In this document: positions 1-4,787 of the stretch, one piece after another
How positions within the stretch are numbered: position 1 is the first letter of the stretch
How the letters are laid out: every line of letters starts with the position of its first letter
Assembly: GCA_001873945.1 (NCBI GenBank)
Contig: MNYI01000105.1
Span: 1-5,024, forward strand
DNA: 5,024 nt
Reading direction: 5' to 3'
Source of the DNA: Candidatus Desantisbacteria bacterium CG2_30_40_21
Lineage (GTDB): Bacteria > UBA9089 > CG2-30-40-21
Notes under the pieces: generated by a model
The model's input: the letters and a program-made list of their open reading frames with translations, nothing else
Told to the model about the DNA's origin: nothing
Databases searched by the model: none
Position numbers and translations under genes: made by a program

Positions 1-20
1 TCATCCTCTGCAACGGATTA

Positions 21-182
21 TTATACTCAGGAAGGGTATAAATTGCGATTTTTTCGGTGAGGATTAATCAACGAGAGCAAGGCGTGAAGGTTTGCAATAG
101 TGTACTATTGCAAACCTGAACAACGCAGCTATCGTTGATTAAGACCAGCGAAAAATGTAATTTATACCTTTCCTGAGTATAA
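21..182. repeat. 162-bp imperfect palindrome (MITE-like or long hairpin)
   Basis: The outer arms, 21-44 and 159-182, are 24 bp each and match as inverted copies with one mismatch; they begin TTATACTCAGG and end CCTGAGTATAA. A second matching pair lies at 64-74 and 132-142 (TTAATCAACGA and its complement). The centre is a perfect 13-bp stem at 88-100 and 105-117 around a TGTA loop. The whole unit can therefore fold back on itself. It starts 12 bases after the stop of the left hicA, so its transcript could act as a 3' hairpin, but no U-run follows. The terminal TA could be a target duplication as in Tc1/mariner or IS630-type elements, which is inference. No coding sequence is visible inside. 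Confidence 0.75.
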
Positions 183-194
183 GCTAATGCAGCT

Positions 195-416
195 TCACAA
201 TAACGACATAAACTCGTCCACACTAATACCTGCTTGCCAAATAATGGCACGCAAAGTTCCTCTATCCAGTTCATTATGGTTAGGGACAACGACTTGAGCA
301 AAAGAATTGTCCCGACGCAAAATTAAATGGCTCCCGTGCTGTCTCTTGAGGTAAAACTCAACTTTGCTAAGTGCTTTAACACACTCTCTCCCTGAAATTC
401 TCGGTAATTTACTCAT
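195..416 (-). CDS. hicA: HicA-family mRNA interferase toxin (intact copy)
   Basis: This 73-residue protein looks like a HicA toxin, a small double-stranded-RNA-binding-fold ribonuclease that cleaves mRNA when not bound by HicB. The N-terminal part (LPRISGRECVKALSKVEF, residues 4-21) fits the first helix of the family. The core motif QHGSHLILRR (residues 26-35) contains the GSH signature, with His30 as the expected catalytic residue. The rest (VVVPNHNELDRGTLRAIIWQ, residues 42-61) fits the strand plus the C-terminal helix of the 'P.H.E...GTLR.I..QAGIS' type. Length is normal. Its ATG overlaps the hicB stop as ATGA, which implies translational coupling. Unlike the second HicA locus in this window, it is uninterrupted and keeps its His. 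Activity is inferred, not shown. Confidence 0.92.
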   Translation of the reverse strand: MSKLPRISGRECVKALSKVEFYLKRQHGSHLILRRDNSFAQVVVPNHNELDRGTLRAIIWQAGISVDEFMSLL

Positions 417-619
417 ACAGCTACCATAAATGTCTCAAAACATTCACCATGAATTGGCAGCCCATCTTCCTCAAGGGAAACAATATATCCCTCAATTGCC
501 TCTTTGATATTAGCAACAGCTTCTTGTTTCGTTTTCCCTTGACTTATGCAACCGGGCAAACTCGGGCATTCAGCAACCCAATAACCATCTTCGCCAGAAC
601 AAACAACTACTTGTCTCAT
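413..619 (-). CDS. hicB: HicB-family antitoxin (short form)
   Basis: This 68-residue protein is the likely antitoxin for the HicA encoded directly downstream. It shows the partial RNase H-like HicB fold: an N-terminal strand, the hallmark DGYWVAECPSLPGCISQGKT (residues 11-30), then a helix (QEAVANIKEAIEGYIVSLEEDG) and a short C-terminal strand ending ETFMVAV. It stops before the C-terminal DNA-binding domain (helix-turn-helix or ribbon-helix-helix) found in longer HicB proteins, so it may not repress its own promoter directly. The ATG at 619 has a clear AGAGG site at 627-631, 7 nt away. The stop overlaps the hicA start by 4 nt. It is the first gene of this two-gene unit. Confidence 0.92.
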   Translation of the reverse strand: MRQVVVCSGEDGYWVAECPSLPGCISQGKTKQEAVANIKEAIEGYIVSLEEDGLPIHGECFETFMVAV

Positions 620-648
620 TACTTTACCTCTATTTCACATAACGATAA

Positions 649-679
649 GATATTGCTTTTTGTGCTATAAAGCAATATC
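649..679. promoter_or_regulatory. Hairpin/inverted repeat in the hicBA leader
   Basis: Perfect 11-bp arms, GATATTGCTTT at 649-659 and AAAGCAATATC at 669-679, flank a 9-nt spacer. The repeat lies 30-60 bp before the left hicB start and outside any gene. It could be an operator bound by a repressor or a hairpin in the 5' leader. The HicB here lacks a visible DNA-binding domain, so the binder is unknown. I could not identify convincing -35/-10 boxes around it. The rest of the 620-825 gap holds no gene longer than a few codons. Confidence 0.5.
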
Positions 680-825
680 CAAACTTAAAGGCTAATCGCT
701 TGAAAAGTATAATTACGCTATCAACTAAAAAGAAACTCCTGTTTTCATCATATTCTCCCCCCTTTGTTATATTTTTAACTTATTCGTCGCGAGTTTTAGG
801 TTGCGAACATAATTACACAAGTAAA

Positions 826-933
826 TTAATGTTGCTTTTGTACCTTTTTCTTATAATCAGGATATAAGACTATTCCTACCATTATAGCACCAAACACAAC
901 CAACATACTCATTCCAATCAATATACTTTCCAT
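826..933 (-). CDS. Very small single-span membrane protein (35 aa)
   Basis: This short ORF encodes 35 residues. It has one hydrophobic segment at about residues 4-24 (ILIGMSMLVVFGAIMVGIVL), then a basic tail (YPDYKKKVQKQH), which predicts a single membrane span with a cytoplasmic C-terminus by the positive-inside rule. The ATG at 933 has an excellent AGGAG site at 941-945 with 7-nt spacing, and that site lies inside the last codons of the upstream 65-residue gene. Only 4 bases separate the upstream stop from this ATG, so the two are probably co-translated. I do not recognise the family. The strong ribosome binding site and clean TM-plus-basic-tail design argue that it is real. Confidence 0.6.
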   Translation of the reverse strand: MESILIGMSMLVVFGAIMVGIVLYPDYKKKVQKQH

Positions 934-937
934 TTTT

Positions 938-1135
938 TCACTCCTCTTCTGTTGAAGCAACTAAAAGTATTGCCAAACAGATAAATATCCCAAAGAAAAT
1001 AAAACTGCCTAAAACAAGTATTGGATAAAAATGTCCACTGATAATGCTTCCTAATATTACAATAGAAAGAAGATATTCAGCAATCTTTGTAAAAATATTT
1101 GCCGTATACTTCTTTGTCTCTTTTCCAAATTTCAT
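938..1135 (-). CDS. Small two-span membrane protein (65 aa)
   Basis: The protein has a basic amphipathic start (MKFGKETKKYTANIFTK), two hydrophobic segments at about residues 20-33 and 38-60, and an acidic tail (STEEE). The layout resembles small two-TM proteins of the DUF6722 type, but the similarity is only in topology and I would not assign the family. The gene follows nuoE after a 64-bp gap and is paired with the 35-residue gene downstream. I found no convincing ribosome binding site before the ATG at 1135, so the start is less secure than the reading frame. Membrane location is predicted; function is unknown. Confidence 0.65.
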   Translation of the reverse strand: MKFGKETKKYTANIFTKIAEYLLSIVILGSIISGHFYPILVLGSFIFFGIFICLAILLVASTEEE

Positions 1136-1199
1136 TATTTTATAATTCCAAATTAACTTTTTTCTGACAGAATATACTTGTCAATCACTAACAAAACTA

Positions 1200-1664
1200 C
1201 TAATAATTCCCCAATATCTCCACAACCTTAGCCTCATTCAACCTTCCATACACATCCTCATCAATCATAACCACTGGTGCCAGACTGCAACATCCAAGAC
1301 AGGCAACCTTATCAAGAGTAAACCTCATATCAGCGGTTGTTCCACCGGGTGTAACACCAAGTTTATCTGCCATAATCATGGTTATATTCTCAGCCCCAGA
1401 CACATGACAGGCAGTACCATGACAGGCACGAATAATATGTTCACCAACCGGGCTAAACCTGAACTGGGTATAGAATGTTGCCACCCCATACACCTCACTC
1501 GGTTTTAGCCCAAGGCCCACAGCAATTTGGGTCATGATTTCATCAGACAGATACCCATACAATCCCTGTGCCTGTTGTAACACAGGTATGAGCCCGCCTG
1601 ATTTACCTTGATATTCTGAAAGTATTAATCCCAATTTCTGTTGTTTTTCAATACAAGCACACAT
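1200..1664 (-). CDS. nuoE: NADH-quinone oxidoreductase subunit E ([2Fe-2S] protein)
   Basis: This is the thioredoxin-like [2Fe-2S] subunit of the NADH-oxidising module of complex I, which sits beside the flavoprotein NuoF and holds cluster N1a. The same fold serves as the small subunit of NAD-dependent hydrogenases and formate dehydrogenases. The four cluster ligands are visible: Cys81 and Cys86 in ACHGTACHVSG, and Cys122 and Cys126 in ACLGCCSLAPVV; Cys125 is an extra neighbouring cysteine. The N-terminal helical part carries the usual LIPVLQQAQGLYGYLS and VYGVATFYTQF motifs (residues 25-40 and 58-68). At 154 residues it has normal length. The ATG at 1664 has an AAAGG site at 1675-1679. Oddly, nuoF and nuoG are absent nearby and nuoE lies downstream of nuoJ, so its partners must be encoded elsewhere. 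A hydrogenase or HndA-type role cannot be excluded from sequence alone. Confidence 0.95.
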   Translation of the reverse strand: MCACIEKQQKLGLILSEYQGKSGGLIPVLQQAQGLYGYLSDEIMTQIAVGLGLKPSEVYGVATFYTQFRFSPVGEHIIRACHGTACHVSGAENITMIMADKLGVTPGGTTADMRFTLDKVACLGCCSLAPVVMIDEDVYGRLNEAKVVEILGNY

Positions 1665-1670
1665 TATTTT

Positions 1671-1808
1671 TCAACCTTTACCTGCAAGAGCATTTATTAC
1701 CTGATCAAGTTTTTTTTCACCATGATTTAACGACTTAACTCCTCTGGATACTATCCAGATGGCAATAAATAGAAATATAATTTCAATTGTCAATTTTATC
1801 CATTCCAT
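1671..1808 (-). CDS. Very small single-span membrane protein (45 aa)
   Basis: The ORF encodes 45 residues: MEWIKLT, a hydrophobic span at about residues 7-20 (TIEIIFLFIAIWIV), then a charged stretch (SRGVKSLNHGEKKLDQVINA) likely to be helical. The ATG at 1808 is preceded by GGGGTGAG at 1813-1820. It overlaps the 3' end of the upstream 61-residue gene by 26 bp in another frame, and its stop lies 6 bases before the nuoE ATG. This fits translational coupling in a compact operon. GTG at 1817 in the same frame is an alternative start three codons longer. I do not recognise the protein. Confidence 0.55.
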   Translation of the reverse strand: MEWIKLTIEIIFLFIAIWIVSRGVKSLNHGEKKLDQVINALAGKG

Positions 1809-1968
1809 TTTTCTCACCCCCGAAATGCTTTAACAATAAATCTAAGAGTTTCTCTTTTTCTTTCTCTAATTTAATTATACTCCTAAACTGAAATAATAGT
1901 AGCAAAATTATTAATACAGAAGGTAATCCTATATCTTTCACAGCATCAAAGATAATTTCAATATTCAT
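1783..1968 (-). CDS. Small membrane protein with charged helical tail (61 aa)
   Basis: I chose the ATG at 1968, which has an AAGGAG site at 1972-1977 just upstream and begins 10 bases after the nuoJ stop. The longer frame would need a TTG at 1998 inside nuoJ. The 61 residues comprise a short N-terminus (MNIEIIFDAVKDIG), a hydrophobic span at about 15-28 (LPSVLIILLLLFQF), and a charged leucine-rich helix (KLEKEKEKLLDLLLKHF, 33-49) that could form a coiled coil. The one-TM-plus-charged-helix plan recalls BhlA/UviB-type small proteins, but there is no diagnostic motif. Its position between nuoJ and nuoE suggests co-expression with complex I genes; whether it is an accessory subunit is speculation. 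Confidence 0.65.
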   Translation of the reverse strand: MNIEIIFDAVKDIGLPSVLIILLLLFQFRSIIKLEKEKEKLLDLLLKHFGGEKNGMDKIDN

Positions 1969-1978
1969 AATCTCCTTG

Positions 1979-2506
1979 TTATTCCCCCTTCCTCCCAATC
2001 ACTATTGCCCCAATCAATGCCACCAATAGTACAAATGAAACCAACTCAAAGGGCAAAACGAATTGTCCCAATAACAATTTTCCAATTTGTGATATATCGC
2101 CAGTAATTGGCACAGATACCTCATTCCATTTCATAGCCTTCAAAATATAAAAAATAAGGCAAAACAAAACACTTGAGGTAACTATTGCTACCCCTTTTAA
2201 TTTATTCCCTTGAGGGACAGCCATGTCTGACACCCTATAGGTCAACATGATAAGAAACATAAAAAGAACAACAATTGCCCCAACAAAGATAAATACCTGA
2301 ATAATTGCCAAAAACTCTGCATTAAGGGTAATAAACAATCCGGCTACACTCAAAAGAAACACAGCCAGAAATAATACCGCATGCACTAAGTTTCTCACCG
2401 TCACCACCAGTACACCACAAACAATGCCAATAACTGCCAGTATGAAAAACGCCATATTTGGTAATAACCATGAGCAGATAGCATCAATATTCATCATCAT
2501 CTTCAT
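1979..2506 (-). CDS. nuoJ: NADH-quinone oxidoreductase subunit J
   Basis: This membrane-arm subunit of complex I (ND6 homologue) sits next to NuoH and NuoK near the junction with the peripheral arm, where it helps couple quinone reduction to proton pumping. In 175 residues it shows about five membrane spans. The diagnostic motifs are present: RNLVHAVLFLAVFLLSVAG (38-56), NAEFLAIIQVFIFVGAIVVL (62-81; the conserved TM3) and the C-terminal LPFELVSFVLLVALIGAIVI (151-170). A GTG at 2512 would extend it by two codons but overlaps the AGAGG site (2512-2516), so ATG 2506 is preferred; several Met codons follow closely. The upstream gene stops at 2515, within this site. In most operons nuoJ follows nuoI and precedes nuoK; both are missing here. 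Confidence 0.95.
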   Translation of the reverse strand: MKMMMNIDAICSWLLPNMAFFILAVIGIVCGVLVVTVRNLVHAVLFLAVFLLSVAGLFITLNAEFLAIIQVFIFVGAIVVLFMFLIMLTYRVSDMAVPQGNKLKGVAIVTSSVLFCLIFYILKAMKWNEVSVPITGDISQIGKLLLGQFVLPFELVSFVLLVALIGAIVIGRKGE

Positions 2507-2511
2507 CTTCA

Positions 2512-2516
2512 CCTCT
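2512..2516 (-). promoter_or_regulatory. Ribosome binding site deciding the nuoJ start
   Basis: AGAGG on the minus strand lies 5 nt before the ATG at 2506. It overlaps both the stop codon of the upstream gene and an alternative GTG start at 2510-2512, which makes the GTG unlikely. Confidence 0.6.
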
Positions 2517-2973
2517 ATCTGGTTTTAAGTGCTACACCTTCCAGACCTGTCAACCTCTGTTGCAAATCTGTAATCAATCCCTTTAGGAGTCCTATCTCGT
2601 CTGTTTGAACATTAATCAGCCTGTCTTTCTCCGTTTCCTTCACATGTTCCTTAATCACTGTCTCTGTCCGAACTACCCTTCTCCACATCATTACCCATTG
2701 TCCAGCCAACCCAACAAGCACCATAAGTACTGCCCCAAAGGTAACCTGCATCCAAAACATCAAATCCCCAAATCGATTATTCATATCATTAAACCGTTGA
2801 TCCACAGCAGCAAACCGCTGATTTATCTGCTGCTCCAAACTATCCAACCTTGTCTCAATCTTAGCCAGCCTTACCTCAATATTTGTTTCTTCTTGTGTTG
2901 CATACACCAACTGTGTATTGCCCAATAAACAACATATCCCTGCCATAATCAATATGCTTTGCTTAATCCACAT
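2515..2973 (-). CDS. Signal-anchored coiled-coil membrane protein of unknown function
   Basis: This protein of about 152 residues occupies the place where nuoI would normally lie. It begins with a signal-peptide-like segment (MWIKQSILIMAGICCLLGN, with possible cleavage after VYA near residue 25). An alpha-helical heptad region follows (about 30-70), with repeated RL.KIETRLDSLEQQINQRF and RFAAVDQRFNDMNNRF units. Next come a membrane span (about 73-94: FWMQVTFGAVLMVLVGLAGQ), a basic cluster (MWRRVVR), and a second charged, probably coiled-coil helix up to the end. ATG 2973 has an AGGAAGG site at 2981-2987 with 7-nt spacing; GTG at 2976 would add one codon. The nuoH stop overlaps this site. It carries no CxxCxxCxxxC ferredoxin motif and so is not NuoI. 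The architecture is seen in many uncharacterised bacterial proteins; I cannot assign a role. Confidence 0.85.
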   Translation of the reverse strand: MWIKQSILIMAGICCLLGNTQLVYATQEETNIEVRLAKIETRLDSLEQQINQRFAAVDQRFNDMNNRFGDLMFWMQVTFGAVLMVLVGLAGQWVMMWRRVVRTETVIKEHVKETEKDRLINVQTDEIGLLKGLITDLQQRLTGLEGVALKTR

Positions 2974-2986
2974 CACTGCACCTTCC

Positions 2987-4045
2987 TCAGATCAACACCA
3001 TCACCAATCCAGTCAGCCCAATATTCAAAAACCCAAGCGGTAACAACACCTTCCATCCAAACCCCATCAGTTGATCTACACGAATACGGGGGTATGTCCA
3101 TCTAAACCATATAAATAAAAACATAATCGCATATGTCTTTGCCAAGAACCATACAATTGGTGGTAAACTCAAAGGAATCCCTGGTATCCCATTCCATCCG
3201 CCAAGGAACAATGTAGCACAAACAGCCGAGGCAACAAACATATTGGCATATTCAGCCAAGAAAAACATGGCAAATTTAATGCCGCCGTATTCAGTATGAA
3301 ATCCAGAAATCAACTCTGACTCTGCCTCAGGCAAGTCAAAGGGTGCCCGATTACACTCTGCAACTGCTGCAATAATAAACAAGATAAAAGCCAATGGTTG
3401 TTTGATAATATACCAGCAATCCTGCTGGCTAACAATAATATCACTCAGTTTCAAAGAACCAGCCAACATTACTATCCCAATCACTGAAAGACTCATAGCC
3501 AATTCATAGCTCACAATTTGAGCACTAGAACGAATCCCGCCGAGCAAGGAATACTTATTTCCTGATGACCAGCCAGCCATGATTATACCGATAACACCTA
3601 TACTGCCAACAGCCATGACATAAAGCAAACCAATGTTCAGGTCGCTAACAATCAGTCCCGGTGACCATGGCAAAACAACATAAGCCATCGCCGCTGGAGC
3701 CATAACAACCACTGGTGCCAGAAAAAATGTCCATTTGTCAGCTACAGCAGGCATGATATTTTCTTTAAGTAATAGCTTAACCGCATCAGCTGCTGTCTGC
3801 AATATTCCAAAGGGACCAACCCGCATTGGTCCAAGCCTGTCTTGTATATAACCGGCAATCTTGCGTTCAGCTAATACAACCATCATGGCATTGACTGAGA
3901 TAAACCCACCAATCACGGATAACGCTACAACCATGGCTACCACGCTTACCACAAAAACAGGTGGCAGATGATATGCCTCACACATACTCACCAGTAAGTG
4001 TTGGATAGTGTCTACTAATTGTTGTGTATCATATAAAAACTGCAT
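2987..4045 (-). CDS. nuoH: NADH-quinone oxidoreductase subunit H
   Basis: This is the membrane-arm subunit of complex I (ND1 homologue) that forms much of the quinone-binding chamber at the junction with the peripheral arm. It has 352 residues and about eight membrane spans, a normal size. Hallmarks are AERKIAGYIQDRLGPMRVGP (59-78), the loop AADAVKLLLKENIMP (85-99) and the family signature AECNRAPFDLPEAESELISG (229-248) with its run of conserved acidic residues, continuing into FHTEYGGIKFAMFFLAEYAN. The C-terminal RWTYPRIRVDQLMGFGWK (315-332) is also typical. ATG 4045 has an AGGA site at 4052-4055. It is the first gene of the nuo segment, with a MITE-like element in its leader. nuoG is missing upstream and nuoI downstream, so it is separated from its usual neighbours. 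Confidence 0.97.
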   Translation of the reverse strand: MQFLYDTQQLVDTIQHLLVSMCEAYHLPPVFVVSVVAMVVALSVIGGFISVNAMMVVLAERKIAGYIQDRLGPMRVGPFGILQTAADAVKLLLKENIMPAVADKWTFFLAPVVVMAPAAMAYVVLPWSPGLIVSDLNIGLLYVMAVGSIGVIGIIMAGWSSGNKYSLLGGIRSSAQIVSYELAMSLSVIGIVMLAGSLKLSDIIVSQQDCWYIIKQPLAFILFIIAAVAECNRAPFDLPEAESELISGFHTEYGGIKFAMFFLAEYANMFVASAVCATLFLGGWNGIPGIPLSLPPIVWFLAKTYAIMFLFIWFRWTYPRIRVDQLMGFGWKVLLPLGFLNIGLTGLVMVLI

Positions 4046-4064
4046 ATAAAATCCTGCCTTTGTA

Positions 4065-4155
4065 AGGGGTTGTCACAAAATAAATGTGTCACATCGAGGT
4101 TGTCGATTCGCTCGTCGCATCGGCAACAAAATATAGTTATTTTGCGACAGACCCT
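4065..4155. mobile_element. 91-bp MITE-like element in the nuoH leader
   Basis: Inverted termini at 4065-4083 (AGGGGTTGTCACAAAATAA) and 4137-4155 match at 16 of 19 positions. The element is far too short to encode a transposase. The interior has a second imperfect hairpin (GTTGTCGAT near 4099 against ATCGGCAAC near 4118). TAA on both sides (4063-4065 and 4155-4157) could be a 3-bp target duplication, though it overlaps the ends. The near end is 20 bp from the nuoH ATG and about 9 bp from its ribosome binding site, so it probably forms part of the transcribed leader or carries or replaces the promoter. The remainder of the 4046-4268 gap shows no gene and no certain promoter. Confidence 0.65.
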
Positions 4156-4268
4156 AATTACTCAAAACATAGCACATAGATAACATTTTCAGGTAATCAG
4201 CACTATCGTTATATGTGAATCAAGCTGTCTACATTTCTCAACATCTGGTTGACTCCTTAGACATATTT

Positions 4269-4548
4269 CTATGATAATCTCTTAATGATTCTTTTAGCGA
4301 GATCATCTTCAATTTCTTTATGTCTTGGAATAGGCTGACTCCCATCTGTTTGAGGGTTTTTATACCAATCACGGTTTCCTCCATGACGCACAAAAACACA
4401 ACCAATTGAATTAATAGGACTTACGCAAAACAGCACTTTGCATACCACATCTGGTGGGTATTACTTTTCAAAAATACCATATATGGTAGGTGTTTTCTTA
4501 TTTTGCGTAAGTCCTATTAATAATTTTAAGTAGTTCTTTCCTTTTCAA
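4269..4548 (-). pseudogene. hicA: hicA toxin gene interrupted by a MITE
   Basis: The first part (4522-4548) starts at TTG 4548 and reads MKRKELLKI before the insertion. The second part (4269-4415) continues as INSIGCVFVRHGGNRDWYKN and then PQTDGSQPIPRHKEIEDDLA up to TAG at 4269-4271. Removing 106 bp between the two ATTAAT copies restores an open 57-residue HicA of the 'VRHGGNHDWY...IPRH.EI...LA..I.K.L' subfamily, an mRNA interferase. As it stands, translation enters the insertion and ends at TAA 4498-4500 after 16 residues, so no toxin is made. The codon at 4371-4373 is CGT (Arg24) where this subfamily usually has the catalytic His. The start overlaps the hicB stop as TTGA, the same coupled layout as the left locus. 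Confidence 0.9.
4410..4521. mobile_element. MITE inserted in hicA, with terminal inverted repeats and target duplication
   Basis: Perfect inverted termini run from 4416 (AGGACTTACGCAAAA, to 4430) to 4515 (TTTTGCGTAAGTCCT, from 4501). Each is flanked outside by ATTAAT (4410-4415 and 4516-4521). ATTAAT is itself a palindrome, so the flanks can be read as a 6-bp target duplication or as part of longer 21-bp termini with a shorter duplication such as TTAA or TA. Net added length is 106 bp. The interior holds two more hairpins: TACCATATATGGTA at 4475-4488 and an imperfect one at 4442-4461. No ORF for a transposase exists, so a parent element elsewhere must supply it. The exact junction is supported by the restored HicA frame. 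I cannot assign the IS family. Confidence 0.9.
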
Positions 4549-4736
4549 ATCGCTACTTCCAATATCTGAAAAGGTTCTGCATCAGGCACTAAACCTTTCC
4601 TGATATCATTATAGATTTCTATTAAATTGTCTCTCAATTCATCTAAAGTCTTTCCTTGACTTTCATAGTCTGGATATTCATAGATATGTCCCACAAACCA
4701 TCCTTTTCCCTCTTTGTATATGATATTTATTTTCAT
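4545..4736 (-). CDS. hicB: HicB-family antitoxin (partner of the interrupted hicA)
   Basis: This 63-residue protein has the short HicB fold: strand MKINIIYKEGKGWFVGHIYE, the turn YPDYESQGKTLDELRDNL (residues 21-38), a helix to about residue 47, and a closing strand (FQILEVAI). The Gly-Trp-Phe-Val and SQGKT.DE motifs match the family. It lacks a C-terminal DNA-binding domain. I chose ATG 4736 because AGAGG at 4744-4748 is 7 nt away; a TTG at 4754 would add six residues but places that site inside the gene. The stop overlaps the broken hicA start by 4 nt. It is very different in sequence from the HicB at 413-619, so the two loci are not a recent duplication. Its own frame is intact although its toxin is dead. 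Confidence 0.88.
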   Translation of the reverse strand: MKINIIYKEGKGWFVGHIYEYPDYESQGKTLDELRDNLIEIYNDIRKGLVPDAEPFQILEVAI

Positions 4737-4787
4737 AAATTTTCCTCTTTCCAATAACTCGTATCTTGAACTATGAACCTTTAAGCC

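Noticed and set aside
88..117. Rho-independent terminator for hicA
   Set aside because: The stem is strong but not GC-rich and has no following T-run on the minus strand; it is better seen as the centre of the larger palindrome.
68..301. Minus-strand ORF of 77 codons
   Set aside because: It runs across the end of hicA in another frame and through the palindrome at 21-182; no motif supports it.
449..670. Plus-strand ORF of 73 codons
   Set aside because: It lies antisense to hicB, whose minus-strand protein has clear family motifs and a good ribosome site; the plus frame shows no recognisable domain.
771..810. Possible terminator after the 35-residue gene
   Set aside because: TTCGTCGCGAG...GGTTGCGAA pairs only imperfectly and no clear U-run follows, so it was not listed.
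1136..1199. Possible promoter (TTGACA on the minus strand) between nuoE and the 65-residue gene
   Set aside because: TTGACA is present near 1180 but no -10 box lies at 16-18 bp; a partial palindrome TGACA...TGTCA overlaps it. Not enough to call.
2605..2928. Plus-strand ORF of 107 codons
   Set aside because: It is antisense to the coiled-coil gene; its His/Pro/Ile-rich composition is what the reverse of that coding sequence would give.
2515..2973. NuoI or NuoK misread as the gene between nuoH and nuoJ
   Set aside because: There are no 4Fe-4S cysteine motifs and not the three-span NuoK pattern; the protein is mostly coiled coil with one internal TM span.
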